Below are positions 1-8,970 of a DNA stretch of 64,000 bases, piece by piece. The notes under the pieces are model-generated. The model searched no databases, was not told the DNA's origin, and saw only the letters and a program-made list of their open reading frames with translations. The DNA comes from Terriglobia bacterium (GTDB taxonomy: Bacteria; Acidobacteriota; Terriglobia; Bryobacterales; Bryobacteraceae). A program made the position numbers and the translations under genes. Every line of letters starts with the position of its first letter. The first letter of the stretch is position 1. The stretch spans positions 46,927-110,926 of the forward strand of contig JAIQFN010000013.1 of assembly GCA_020073265.1 (NCBI GenBank), written 5' to 3'.

Positions 1-1
1 C

Positions 2-94
2 AAGGACGTGAGCGCCGTGGTGGATGCCGCCGACCGCGCCGGCCTGTCGCGCAAAATAGCGCGGCTCGAGCCGATGGTGTGCGTGAAAGGCTAG
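2..94 (+). CDS. C-terminal fragment of an unidentified protein
   Basis: The window opens inside a reading frame that stays open for 30 codons and ends at TAG (92-94). Its codons are mostly G/C at the third position, as in the neighbouring genes, which supports real coding. The visible tail contains AADRAGLSRKIARLEP and ends VCVKG. It converges on the UDP-glucose dehydrogenase gene with one base between the stops. The tail is too short for me to name the family; a sugar-nucleotide role would fit the neighbour but is only a guess. Confidence 0.45.
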   Translation, partial: KDVSAVVDAADRAGLSRKIARLEPMVCVKG

Positions 95-95
95 A

Positions 96-1460
96 CTAGC
101 CGGCGACGCCGACGTAGCGGAAGCCGAAGCGAGTGAGCCGTGCGCGATCCAGCGCGTTGCGCCCATCCAGCACGATGCGCGACCGCATCTTGGCGGCCAG
201 CGCTTCCCAATCCAGCTCGCGGTACTGCTGCCACTCGGTCACCAGAACCAGCGCGTCCACGTCGTCGGCCACCTCTTCGGGCGTGGTGCAGCACACCGCG
301 CCCATGTCGCCGTATTCCTGCTGGAATCGCTCCATGGCCACCGGGTCGTGCACCTTCACCTTGCAGCCGCGATCGATCAGCTTGCGGGCGATGTCGATAG
401 CCGGCGCCTCGCGCAGATCGTCGGTATTGGGCTTGAAGGCCAGGCCCAGCAATCCGATGCTGCGCCCTTTGAGGATCTTGAGTTCGCCCAGCAGTTTCTC
501 CACCACGCGGTCGCGCTGCCGGCGATTGATCTCGCGCGCGGCGGCGACGATGGGCATGCTCAGATTGTATTCGGTGGCGGTGGAGACCAGCGCCGCGGTA
601 TCTTTGCCGAAACAGGATCCGCCCCAGCCGATGCCGGCTTGCAGGAAGCGCGTTCCGATGCGAGCGTCCAGGCCGATGCCCTTGGCCACCTGGATGATGT
701 CCGCCCCGACCTTCTCGGCCAGTTGGCCGATTTCGTTGATGTAGCTGATCTTCAACGCCAGAAAAGCGTTGGCCGCATACTTGATCAGCTCGGCCGACGC
801 CAGATCGGTGGAAATGAGTGGAACCGCGCCGACTTCTTCGGGCCGAGGCAGGTACGGCGGCGGCGCAAAGGTCTGATCGAGAATCGGACGGTACAAGCTG
901 TACAGCGTCTCGAGCGAGCGCTCGTCGTCGGAGCCGATTACCACGCGATCCGGGTACAAGCTGTCGGACAGCGCCGTGCCTTCCCTCAGGAATTCCGGAT
1001 TGGAGGCCACCGAGAAGTGCCCATTGGCCTTGTGGCCGTGGTGCTGCTCATAGGATTCGCGAACCAGCGATCCCACCCAATTGCCGCTTCCGATCGGCAC
1101 GGTCGACTTGTTCACCACCACCACGAAGTCGCCGGCGTAGTGCTCGCCGATGCCGCGCGCGGCTTGCGACAGATAACGCAAGTCCGGGCTGCCGTCTGCC
1201 AAGGGCGGGGTTCCGACCGCGATGAAGATCACGTCGGCATCCTGAATCGCGCCCGCGTATTTCGTACAGTAGCGCAGGTTCCGCTGCGCATCCGCCAGCA
1301 GCTCCGTTAAGAACGGTTCGTAGATGGGGGTCTTGCCGGCGCGCAGAAGAGCGATCTTTCTCTCGTCGGAATCAATGCAAGTGACCTCATGGCCGAGATA
1401 GGCCAGGCAAGCTCCCGTGGTGATCCCCACATAACCGGTACCTATGATGGATACTTTCAT
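96..1460 (-). CDS. ugd: UDP-glucose 6-dehydrogenase
   Basis: This 454-residue cytosolic enzyme oxidises UDP-glucose to UDP-glucuronate with two NAD+, supplying uronic acid for exopolysaccharide or envelope glycans. The N-terminal Rossmann motif GTGYVG is at residues 7-12. KSTVPIGSG (118-126) and the central-helix residues K227 and N231 (KYAANAF) follow. The catalytic cysteine is C283 in GWGGSCFGKD. The length is normal for the UDP-glucose/GDP-mannose dehydrogenase family. The start is ATG at 1458-1460; no clear Shine-Dalgarno is seen. It is divergent from accD across a 148-bp spacer holding an inverted repeat. UDP-ManNAc dehydrogenases share the fold, but the pattern fits the UDP-glucose enzyme best. 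Confidence 0.93.
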   Translation of the reverse strand: MKVSIIGTGYVGITTGACLAYLGHEVTCIDSDERKIALLRAGKTPIYEPFLTELLADAQRNLRYCTKYAGAIQDADVIFIAVGTPPLADGSPDLRYLSQAARGIGEHYAGDFVVVVNKSTVPIGSGNWVGSLVRESYEQHHGHKANGHFSVASNPEFLREGTALSDSLYPDRVVIGSDDERSLETLYSLYRPILDQTFAPPPYLPRPEEVGAVPLISTDLASAELIKYAANAFLALKISYINEIGQLAEKVGADIIQVAKGIGLDARIGTRFLQAGIGWGGSCFGKDTAALVSTATEYNLSMPIVAAAREINRRQRDRVVEKLLGELKILKGRSIGLLGLAFKPNTDDLREAPAIDIARKLIDRGCKVKVHDPVAMERFQQEYGDMGAVCCTTPEEVADDVDALVLVTEWQQYRELDWEALAAKMRSRIVLDGRNALDRARLTRFGFRYVGVAG

Positions 1461-1521
1461 GCTGTTTTTCGATGTCCCATAGTTACACTAACATCCACGG
1501 TCCTCGGCGACAAAGATCCAT

Positions 1522-1548
1522 GGTACTGATACTGGCACTCTCAGTACC
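1522..1548. promoter_or_regulatory. Inverted repeat between divergent ugd and accD
   Basis: GGTACTGA (1522-1529) and TCAGTACC (1541-1548) are perfect inverted arms around an 11-nt centre, lying midway between the two divergent starts. This could be an operator or a transcript hairpin. The position suits shared regulation, but there is no direct evidence of function. Confidence 0.35.
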
Positions 1549-1608
1549 AGTGCGGATCTCCCATGCGCCAGAACTTCATTCCCTTAGTATGTAACACTGA
1601 ATTCTGGT

Positions 1609-2454
1609 ATGGCTTGGTTCACCCGAGACAAGCCGGCTTTGAAGCCGGAGGAGGGCGAGCGGCGGGTCCGCACCGAAGGGCTGTGGCTCAAGTGCGAGCA
1701 CTGCGGCCAGATCATTTGGCGCAAGGCGCTGGAGGACAACCTCCAGGTTTGCCCGAAGTGCGAACATCACGAGCGCATCGGGGCCCGCGCGCGGTTGGCG
1801 CTGCTTTTCGACAACGGCCAATTCGACGAATTCGACCAAGGCTTGGCTTCCACCGATCCGCTCGATTTCGTGGATTCCAAACGCTACACCGAGCGCCTGG
1901 ATGCCAGCCGCCGGGCAACCCAGTTGCGCGATGCGATCATTTCCGCGGGCGGCAATCTGAACGGCCGGCGCATCCATATCTGCGCCTTGGAGCTTCGTTT
2001 CATCCTGGGCAGCATGGGGGCGGTGGTGGGTGAAGTGATCACGCGCGCCATCGAGCGGTCACTCGAACGGCGCGTGCCTCTCATCATCGTCTCTGCATCC
2101 GGCGGCGCGCGCATGCAGGAAGGCGCCGTGAGCCTGATGCAGCTCGGCAAGGTGTCGGCCGCGCTCATGCGGCTGGACGACGCCGGGGTCCCGTACATCA
2201 GCGTGCTGACGGATCCGACCACCGGAGGCGTCACCGCCAGCTTCGCCATGCTGGGTGATCTGAACATCGCCGAGCCGGGCGCGCTAATCGCCTTCGCCGG
2301 CCCCCGGGTGATCGAACAAACCATCCGCCAGAAGCTGCCGGAAGGCTTTCAGACCAGCGAATTCCTGTTGCAGCACGGTTTCCTGGATGCGGTGGTGAAG
2401 CGGTCGGAACTGAAGGCTTATCTCGCCAAGGCGCTGGACTTCTTCCTGCAGTGA
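1609..2454 (+). CDS. accD: Acetyl-CoA carboxylase carboxyltransferase subunit beta
   Basis: This 281-residue subunit pairs with AccA to move the carboxyl group from biotin to acetyl-CoA, making malonyl-CoA for fatty acid synthesis. The N-terminal zinc ribbon has C29, C32, C48 and C51 (CEHCG and CPKCEHH). The crotonase-like carboxyltransferase domain follows, with SASGGARMQEG and the glycine-rich TDPTTGGVTASFA acyl-CoA loop. Length is typical. The start ATG (1609) is set by the conserved MAWF N-terminus; no good Shine-Dalgarno precedes it. accA is not in the window. Confidence 0.96.
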   Translation: MAWFTRDKPALKPEEGERRVRTEGLWLKCEHCGQIIWRKALEDNLQVCPKCEHHERIGARARLALLFDNGQFDEFDQGLASTDPLDFVDSKRYTERLDASRRATQLRDAIISAGGNLNGRRIHICALELRFILGSMGAVVGEVITRAIERSLERRVPLIIVSASGGARMQEGAVSLMQLGKVSAALMRLDDAGVPYISVLTDPTTGGVTASFAMLGDLNIAEPGALIAFAGPRVIEQTIRQKLPEGFQTSEFLLQHGFLDAVVKRSELKAYLAKALDFFLQ

Positions 2455-2490
2455 ATTCGAGGGTTACTTCCTGGCTGCGGGTTGGGGAAA

Positions 2491-2970
2491 TTATTCCGGC
2501 TTCTTGAAGAGATTGTCAAACGCGGCGCGGGCGTCGGTGGGAGACCGCGGGGCTTCTCTCGGGGCGGCGGCATTGTTGCCCCCCGGAGCTGCATCGCGCG
2601 CCACCGTGACGCGCGGGCTGAACAACTCGCACTCGTTGGCCTGGTCCTTGGCCGCGATGCGCGCGGGAATCGGCTTCAGGCACTGGAAGCGCGTGGACGG
2701 CTCGAAGTGAGCGCACTGCTTGCAACAGTGCAACGCGGCGCCACACTTGGGACACGCACCCTTCCAATCGATATCCGGCGGCAGAGTGATGGAACAGTTG
2801 AAGCAGCGCGCCGCAACGACATTTTGCAACAGGCGCGGGAGGCGCGGACCCGTTACGTCGAGGGGAGGGCGCGGGCCGGAAGGTTTCGGCCGGTCTCCCG
2901 GTCGCCGGTCTCGGGATTCCCGGTCGGAATCCTGGTACCCGCGTTGTCGGTATCTACGATCATCGTCCAT
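2491..2970 (-). CDS. Zinc-ribbon protein of unknown function
   Basis: This 159-residue protein has a very charged, Arg/Asp/Pro-rich N-terminus (residues 1-45). A compact cysteine-rich core follows, containing CFNC, CPKCG, CCKQC and two further cysteines (FQC, NEC), enough for two zinc knuckles. The tail is disordered, rich in Ala/Pro, and ends FDNLFKKPE. There is no signal peptide or membrane segment, so it is probably cytosolic. It converges on accD with a 36-bp gap. I do not recognise a characterised family. Such a core often mediates protein or nucleic-acid contacts, but that is inference. Confidence 0.7.
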   Translation of the reverse strand: MDDDRRYRQRGYQDSDRESRDRRPGDRPKPSGPRPPLDVTGPRLPRLLQNVVAARCFNCSITLPPDIDWKGACPKCGAALHCCKQCAHFEPSTRFQCLKPIPARIAAKDQANECELFSPRVTVARDAAPGGNNAAAPREAPRSPTDARAAFDNLFKKPE

Positions 2971-3239
2971 GCGTTAAATCGACTCCTGGAATCGGCCCTC
3001 CCATGAGGCACATTCGGCCGGGGCGGCATTCCGCACAGGTGTCATGGTTGTTCAAAGTGTAGGAACAATCGGAGGATTCCGGCGGGAAACGGCTAGGCTG
3101 GAAAAAGACGAGTCCCGCTGCCTACCTACTATGTACCACGAAACAACGCTGGATGCCATCAATATTTCGTACTACTGCCGCTGCGGCTTCTTCAAAATGT
3201 AATCTGCCTTCGCTGGCCAGGCCGTAGCTCGCGTGCTTT

Positions 3240-5789
3240 CTAGCCAGCGCTCCACTTTAACGGTGCGTTACAGGGACGTGTCAGGGGATCGTCATAATGA
3301 TTAGGACTGACTCGAAGCGAGTACCCTAACCGTCCGGTTTGGTGGGGCACAAACTCCTTCTGGAACACGAAAGCGTCCCCTTCCTGCTGCACCGGCGGCA
3401 GGGTCATCACCTGAGTTTCTTCCAGGTTTCCGTTCACGCCCACCCGGCCGATCACGGCTTCGACACGCACATCCTTGGGTGAAAGACCCGCCAGATTCAC
3501 CAGGGCCCGCATGGGAACCGGGCGACCCGTCAACACCGACACATCCGGACCCGGCCCTACCTCCACAAACCGAACTTCGTCCCAGGCGCCTTGCACCTGC
3601 TCGCTCCAGCGAACGCGCTCCCGAGCCGGCTCGAAGTTGTCCCTGGACACGTCCAGGTAGGCCTGGTGCGCGGGCTCATAGATCTGCGATGCATATTCGC
3701 CGATCATCCGCTGGCAATTGAACTGCGGACTCATATGCATCAGCGACTGCTTTACGCGGCGCATCCAGTCCACCGGAACGCCCTCGTCGCGGTCCTGGTA
3801 GTACATCGGCACAATTTCGTTTTCCAACATGGAGTAGATGGCCCGGGCGTGAATTTCGTCCTGGTCGTCGGAATAGGGTTCCCGGTCGCCGATGGCCCAG
3901 CCCCCGGAGATTTCATAGGCCTCATCGAACCAGCCGTCCAAGATGCTGAAGTTCAGGATGCCGTTGATGCCGGCCTTCATGCCGCTGGTGCCGCAGGCTT
4001 CTTCCCCGCGCCGCGGCGTGTTGAGCCACAGGTCCACGCCCTGGATCAGCTCCCGGGCGACGCCCATGCTATAGTCCTCCACGAACACGATGTGCTTGGC
4101 GAACTCGGGCGCGCGCGAAAGCTGCACGATTTCGCGGATCAGCGTCTTGCCGGGCAAGTCCCGCGGATGCGCCTTGCCGGCGATCACGATCTGCACCGGC
4201 CAGTCCTTGTTGGTGAGCAGGCGCTTCAGCCGCTCGATGTCGCGAAACAGCAGCGTGGCTCTCTTGTAAGTAGCGAACCGGCGCGCGAACCCGATGGTAA
4301 ACGTGTCCGGCTCCAGCACGTCCGCAAGCCGGCGCTGCTCGGCGGCGGAAGCCTTGCGCCCCAGCGCGGAAGCCAGAACGCGCTCCCGGACGAACGTCAC
4401 CAGGTAGCGTTTCCTGCGCCGATGCGCCTCCCACAATTCCGAACTGGGAATGTCTTCCACCAGGTCCCAGATCTTCGGGTCGGGATAACGGTCGCGCCAG
4501 TCCGGCTGCAGATACTGATCGTAAAGTTGCGCCAGATCGCCGTTCAACCAGGTAGGCAGATGGACTCCGTTGGTGACGGAGGTGATGGGCACCTCCCAAA
4601 CCGGCAGCCGCGGCCATAGTTCCTGCCACATCTCCTGCGAAACCTGGCGGTGCAGACAGCTCACTGCATTGCGAAAGGCCGCTGTCTTAATAGCCGTGAT
4701 GGCCATCGAAAACGGCTCCGAATGGTTATCCGGACCAAAGCGCCCCAATGCCAGAAATTTTTCGAACGGGATTCCAGCCTTGTGGCAATAGTCTCCGAAG
4801 TATTCGTACAGCAGCCCCGGATCGAAAATATCGATTCCCGCCGGAACCGAAGTGTGCGTGGTGAACACGTTGTTCGAACGGCAGGCCTCGAAAGCTTCGT
4901 CGAAGCCGAGCCCCTGCTCTTCGATTAGAAGGCGCATGCGCTCCACCGCCAGGAACGCCGAGTGTCCTTCGTTCATGTGCCAGACCGTCGGCTTCAGGTT
5001 CAGGCGGTGCAGCGCTCTGAGGCCGCCGATTCCCAGCACGATCTCCTGACGGATGCGCGTCACCGTGTCGCCGGCGTACAACTGGTCGGTGATCTCGCGA
5101 TGATCCGGCCGCTCGTTTTCCATCACGTTGGTGTCCAGCAGGTACAGTTTCACGCGCCCGATGTCCATGCGCCAGACTTTGATGAAAACCTTGCCGCTGG
5201 GCAGATCCACCGAGACCAGCACGTCGTGGCCGCCATCGTCGCGCACCGGCCGCACCGGCAGGGTGTAAAAATCGTTCACCGGATTACGCTCTTGCTGCCA
5301 GCCATCCGGGTTCAGCACTTGTTGCAGGAATCCCTTCTGGTACAGTAGCCCGACTCCGACCAGCGGGACCTCGCCATCGCTGGACGCCTTCAGATGGTCG
5401 CCCGAAAGCACGCCCAGGCCGCCCGAATAAATGGGCATGCACTCCACCAGCCCGTACTCCATGGAAAAATACGCGATCAGGCGATCCGAAGAAGGCTCGG
5501 TTTTCTCCAGGTAGGTGACATACCGGTCACAAGCGCGGCGATAGGCCGCGAGAAATCTCGGATCGGCGGCCGCGCGCTCGAGCGTGGCTTGCGGAACCCG
5601 CCCCAACATCAGCACCGGGTTGTGCCCGCAGGCCTTCCACAAAGCGGGATCGAGTCTGCGGAACAGAGACCGGATAGTATGGTCCCAGCTCCACAGCAGG
5701 TTGTAAGCCAGGTCGCTCATCCTCGAAAGGGCCGGCGGAAGCGCGGGCCGGACGAGGAACTCCTTAACCGGTTGAATCTGAAAGGGCAT
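3240..5789 (-). CDS. glgP: Alpha-glucan (glycogen) phosphorylase
   Basis: This 849-residue GT35 enzyme phosphorolyses alpha-1,4-glucans to glucose 1-phosphate using pyridoxal phosphate. The N-terminus matches the DUF3417-type extension of the alpha-glucan phosphorylase subfamily rather than the E. coli GlgP form. The PLP lysine is K605 in GTSGMKAG, preceded by NTPRRGEEA and followed by the WFDEAYE segment. The long C-terminal tail beyond the catalytic domain is normal for this subfamily. The gene stands alone, with glgA elsewhere in the window on the same strand. The start is ATG at 5787-5789 with no evident Shine-Dalgarno. Confidence 0.94.
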   Translation of the reverse strand: MPFQIQPVKEFLVRPALPPALSRMSDLAYNLLWSWDHTIRSLFRRLDPALWKACGHNPVLMLGRVPQATLERAAADPRFLAAYRRACDRYVTYLEKTEPSSDRLIAYFSMEYGLVECMPIYSGGLGVLSGDHLKASSDGEVPLVGVGLLYQKGFLQQVLNPDGWQQERNPVNDFYTLPVRPVRDDGGHDVLVSVDLPSGKVFIKVWRMDIGRVKLYLLDTNVMENERPDHREITDQLYAGDTVTRIRQEIVLGIGGLRALHRLNLKPTVWHMNEGHSAFLAVERMRLLIEEQGLGFDEAFEACRSNNVFTTHTSVPAGIDIFDPGLLYEYFGDYCHKAGIPFEKFLALGRFGPDNHSEPFSMAITAIKTAAFRNAVSCLHRQVSQEMWQELWPRLPVWEVPITSVTNGVHLPTWLNGDLAQLYDQYLQPDWRDRYPDPKIWDLVEDIPSSELWEAHRRRKRYLVTFVRERVLASALGRKASAAEQRRLADVLEPDTFTIGFARRFATYKRATLLFRDIERLKRLLTNKDWPVQIVIAGKAHPRDLPGKTLIREIVQLSRAPEFAKHIVFVEDYSMGVARELIQGVDLWLNTPRRGEEACGTSGMKAGINGILNFSILDGWFDEAYEISGGWAIGDREPYSDDQDEIHARAIYSMLENEIVPMYYQDRDEGVPVDWMRRVKQSLMHMSPQFNCQRMIGEYASQIYEPAHQAYLDVSRDNFEPARERVRWSEQVQGAWDEVRFVEVGPGPDVSVLTGRPVPMRALVNLAGLSPKDVRVEAVIGRVGVNGNLEETQVMTLPPVQQEGDAFVFQKEFVPHQTGRLGYSLRVSPNHYDDPLTRPCNAPLKWSAG

Positions 5790-6101
5790 GAAACTAGGAT
5801 GTGTTTCTCAATATAACACCCGGCGCGCGTGACAACCGCATCGCTGGACTGCCGGACCGCTAGCCTGGTTTAAACCAGTGACTTGCGGGCCATTAAATTC
5901 TCTTCTTAAGCTGCTACGCTCGATTTTCTCCTAGACTGATGATCGGCAGATCCAGGACGCCAGCATTAGACACGAAATGCTGCCGGGAAGGCTTCGGGGC
6001 TCCCACCGGGTTCAATCCAGTACTCGGCGATCTTTCAGCCTATCAGACGATCTGCCGCCGCCGCTGTTGCCGAATGCTAGATTGTATCTTAACCGCGAGT
6101 G
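5790..6101. other. Intergenic region upstream of glgP and of the secreted protein gene
   Basis: These 312 bp separate divergent genes and hold no convincing ORF. A perfect 14-bp palindrome, CTGGTTTAAACCAG, lies at 5865-5878. TATATT occurs on the minus strand about 24-29 nt before the glgP start and could be its -10. On the plus strand TATCTT lies 12 nt before the downstream start. Otherwise I see nothing. Confidence 0.4.
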
Positions 6102-8924
6102 ATGCAACGCCTGCTGTTGGTCTCACTAGTTCTGCTGGCTGTTTCCGGGAAGTTGTGCGGGCAGTCTGAACTGTTCGTTCAGTCTCAATCTAACGCAGCC
6201 AACGTTTGGATGCTGGAACCAACCGGCGACCGCGTGCAGGCGATTCAGCCCATCAACGAAGGCTCGCCGACGCCGGGCTTGAACCTGGTGGCGGTGACGG
6301 ACCTGAATCTGGACGGCAATCCCGACCTCATCTGGGCCGACAACTATGGTCAGGTTTCCGCCTGGTACATGACCGACAAGTCCGGCGCCACGTTCGGCCA
6401 CGCCGAAACCATCAGCGCACCCGGCCAGCTCAGCGGCTGGAGGGTGGTGGGCTTCGCGGACCTCAATCACGACGGCCACCCCGACATGCTGTTGGAAGGA
6501 ACTGCTCCCGGCTCAAATCCCGCGGCGCGCCAACTCATGGTCTGGTATCTCACCGGAGGGAACGGCAACCATTTTCTGGCCAGCGCGGTGATCGGCAGCC
6601 TGCCCGGATGGAGCGCAGCCGGCGTCGCCGACTTCGATCGGGACGGAAACGCCGACATCCTCTGGCAGAACGACACCACGCACCAAGCCGGCATCTGGTA
6701 CCTGAATCCCGCCGGATTTCTCCGCAGTTTCGAATTCGTCGTGCGCGCCGCCGAGCCCGGGTTCGCCATCGCCGGAGTCAGAGACCTGGACGGCGACCGG
6801 CATCCGGACATCGTCTGGCGCAACGACTCCGCACTCGCGGTCTGGCACATGAACGGCGCGGCTTTCCTTGGTCGCGTCTTGATTCAGGTTTCCGGCGCAA
6901 GCGTCCCGCGCGTCATCGTTCCAACCGATGGCTCGGCGGGTCCGGGTGTGACGCTGGCTGCGCCTCCGCCGCGCTGGACCGGCATCAATTATTCTCCCCG
7001 CTATCATTCCTACTTCCGGATGCTCAAGGACTGGAATCAATATGACCCGAAGCTGGGCATGTTGGTCTATCAGGCCGCCGACCAAGACATGGAGCTGCTG
7101 AGCAGAAACGGATACAACCTGCTGCATCTCTACCTCTGGGACAAGGAACTTCTGGACGACGCCGTGCTGGATCGCTGGTGCCCGGTGGATCCGGATTCCG
7201 GGCGCCGTCCCGCCGGATGCACGCCGCCGTATTCGGAACCCGCCGGCTTTCCGAATTTCCCGAACAGTCCCACCTCCACGCCGGAGGGCGCCAGCCAGTT
7301 TGCGGCGCTCCAGGATTTCGTGGCCCGCGCCGAAAGCCACGGACTTTATGTCGCGCTGCATTTCGCCAGCGGCGCGCTGATCGATCAAGAGGGCCGGCTC
7401 GGCCAGCAATCCCCGCCACCCGGCAGCGCGATTCCTTCGTGCGACAACTTAGCCGCAGGATTCAGCCGCTGGGCGGGTCAGTTCATCACCGCGCTCACGC
7501 CCATCCATCGCAACGTGGCGCTGTGGGGAGTGGCCTTCGCGTTCGGCGCCGATTCCAGCGATGAGACCGACTTGACCGGCCATCCCAGCGTGTTCAACCG
7601 CTGCTTCGGCCAGATCTATCAATCCGTGGACATCATCGCGCGACAGAGCGCGCCGCCGGGCATGGCCGGAACGGTCGGGTTGATCGGCGTCAACCCCGAG
7701 TTTCCTTTTGTGGCACCGTCGGGCACTGACGCGGGCCGGCAGTTCCGGCGTCCCCAGGGCGGTTACATTTGGGACGTCGCCACCACCCAGCGCGTGGTCA
7801 AGACCATGACCGACGAGTTGACCGCGCTGTATGGCCAGTCCAAGTCGCCCGACCTGTACATGTTTTCCTTCTACAACGCCAATGCGGCGGACCTGGCAAA
7901 AAGTGTCGACGCGCTCATTCATTCCAACGACGGCGACCCGTCGAGAATGACCGTGCCCGCCGACCGGATCTTTCCCATCGAGTTCGCCACCTCGTCCGCC
8001 GGAACGGGCGCTGGTTCCTGGGGCGACAATCAGACGCCCACCACCAGCGTCAGCGGACAAGATACCTGGCTGCGGAATACGCTGTGCGCGTTTCGATCGC
8101 TCGGCATCGAGAAGTACGCTTACTGGGCCATGTACGATGCCGCGAGCCTGTGGACGAACGCGCCCTGGTTCAACGCGGGGCAGCAGTTGGCCTGGAATGG
8201 CTATTGGGGGCTGGGATTCGAGCCGCCGTCGTCGGGCTTCAAGCCGGCCTGGACGACGCTGGCGCTCTACAATGAGGCGCCCGACGCTCTGCCGTGTCCC
8301 GCCAACCCGCCGCCCAACGTCACCGCCTGGCCGTTCAGCGATTACGTCACCGTCGGCCAGACTCCGAAGATTATCTGGACCGCCACCGAGACCACCAGCC
8401 TGGCTCTGGATGGTAATGCGCAGGGCGGCGCCTGGGCTTGCGATTCCGCCGATTCCTTCGTGGGCGGGCGCGCGTTCAGCTCGACCCTGGCCGGAAGTTG
8501 CGCATTCACTTTCGCCAGCGCGAGCAACACGACCGGCGATCATTCCTACACTCTGAGCGCTCACAACGGCGGCCAGGAGCAGCGCATCGTCGTGCACGTC
8601 GAGGTCGGCCTGGCGCCGGCGATCTCGAAAGTGATGGGCGCCGATTTTTCCGGTCAGCCGGTCTCAGTGGCCGCTAACGAAATCTTCTATTTCTCCGGAA
8701 AGGGACTCGCGCTCACGCCCATCAATTCCCTGCGCTGGAGCCGGCCCGGTTCCAAGGACGTGTTCATGTTTCACGGCGACCAGCCCGGACATTTCTTCGA
8801 GCAGGACGCCCTGCATGTTTCGACCACTGTTGACGCCCGCGTCGCCCCAGGCGTCTGGACAGTTTCCATCTACAACGGCCAGTCGCCGGTACCAGCCGTG
8901 ATCGGACAAGTCAATGTGTATTGA
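6102..8924 (+). CDS. Secreted FG-GAP-repeat protein with TIM-barrel-like domain
   Basis: The protein is about 940 residues with an N-terminal signal peptide (MQRLLLVSLVLLAVSGKLCG). Residues about 40-280 carry four to five VCBS/FG-GAP-like units with the Asp-rich pattern DLNLDGNPD, DLNHDGHPD, DFDRDGNAD and DLDGDRHPD, a calcium-binding beta-propeller type. From about residue 290 (RWTGINYSPR) a second region resembles a glycoside-hydrolase TIM barrel; its C-terminal part is Ig-like and beta-rich. I cannot name a GH family, so enzyme activity is inference. GTG at 6099 directly precedes the ATG used here, and either could be the start. The next gene follows in the same direction after a family-A repeat. 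Probable role: extracellular binding or degradation of polysaccharide. Confidence 0.75.
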   Translation: MQRLLLVSLVLLAVSGKLCGQSELFVQSQSNAANVWMLEPTGDRVQAIQPINEGSPTPGLNLVAVTDLNLDGNPDLIWADNYGQVSAWYMTDKSGATFGHAETISAPGQLSGWRVVGFADLNHDGHPDMLLEGTAPGSNPAARQLMVWYLTGGNGNHFLASAVIGSLPGWSAAGVADFDRDGNADILWQNDTTHQAGIWYLNPAGFLRSFEFVVRAAEPGFAIAGVRDLDGDRHPDIVWRNDSALAVWHMNGAAFLGRVLIQVSGASVPRVIVPTDGSAGPGVTLAAPPPRWTGINYSPRYHSYFRMLKDWNQYDPKLGMLVYQAADQDMELLSRNGYNLLHLYLWDKELLDDAVLDRWCPVDPDSGRRPAGCTPPYSEPAGFPNFPNSPTSTPEGASQFAALQDFVARAESHGLYVALHFASGALIDQEGRLGQQSPPPGSAIPSCDNLAAGFSRWAGQFITALTPIHRNVALWGVAFAFGADSSDETDLTGHPSVFNRCFGQIYQSVDIIARQSAPPGMAGTVGLIGVNPEFPFVAPSGTDAGRQFRRPQGGYIWDVATTQRVVKTMTDELTALYGQSKSPDLYMFSFYNANAADLAKSVDALIHSNDGDPSRMTVPADRIFPIEFATSSAGTGAGSWGDNQTPTTSVSGQDTWLRNTLCAFRSLGIEKYAYWAMYDAASLWTNAPWFNAGQQLAWNGYWGLGFEPPSSGFKPAWTTLALYNEAPDALPCPANPPPNVTAWPFSDYVTVGQTPKIIWTATETTSLALDGNAQGGAWACDSADSFVGGRAFSSTLAGSCAFTFASASNTTGDHSYTLSAHNGGQEQRIVVHVEVGLAPAISKVMGADFSGQPVSVAANEIFYFSGKGLALTPINSLRWSRPGSKDVFMFHGDQPGHFFEQDALHVSTTVDARVAPGVWTVSIYNGQSPVPAVIGQVNVY

Positions 8925-8970
8925 CGCGGCGCACGCTCTCAGCGTGCCGCGTCCCCACTCATGGGGACGC
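8925..8970 (+). repeat. Family A double-hairpin repeat, copy 1
   Basis: Hairpin 1 pairs 8925-8937 with 8941-8951 around a short loop, with the family's bulged G. Hairpin 2 pairs GCGTCCCCA (8949-8957) with TGGGGACGC (8962-8970) around CTCA. The second stem differs from other copies at its centre yet remains perfectly paired. It fills the space between the stop of the upstream gene (8924) and the likely start of the next. Confidence 0.85.

Noticed and set aside
348..1310. A 320-codon plus-strand frame across ugd
   Set aside because: It is the antisense shadow of UDP-glucose dehydrogenase, with low-complexity composition.
1611..1640. A family-B-like hairpin (AAGCCGGCTTTGAAGCCGG) at the accD start
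   Set aside because: It lies within the conserved coding N-terminus and lacks the second hairpin; most likely chance.
3131..3202. A 23-codon ORF ending YYCRCGFFKM
   Set aside because: No Shine-Dalgarno or partner; too short to support without conservation data.
6009..6018. GGTTCAATCC, resembling a tRNA T-loop
   Set aside because: The flanking bases do not form the T-stem and no acceptor, D or anticodon arm can be drawn.
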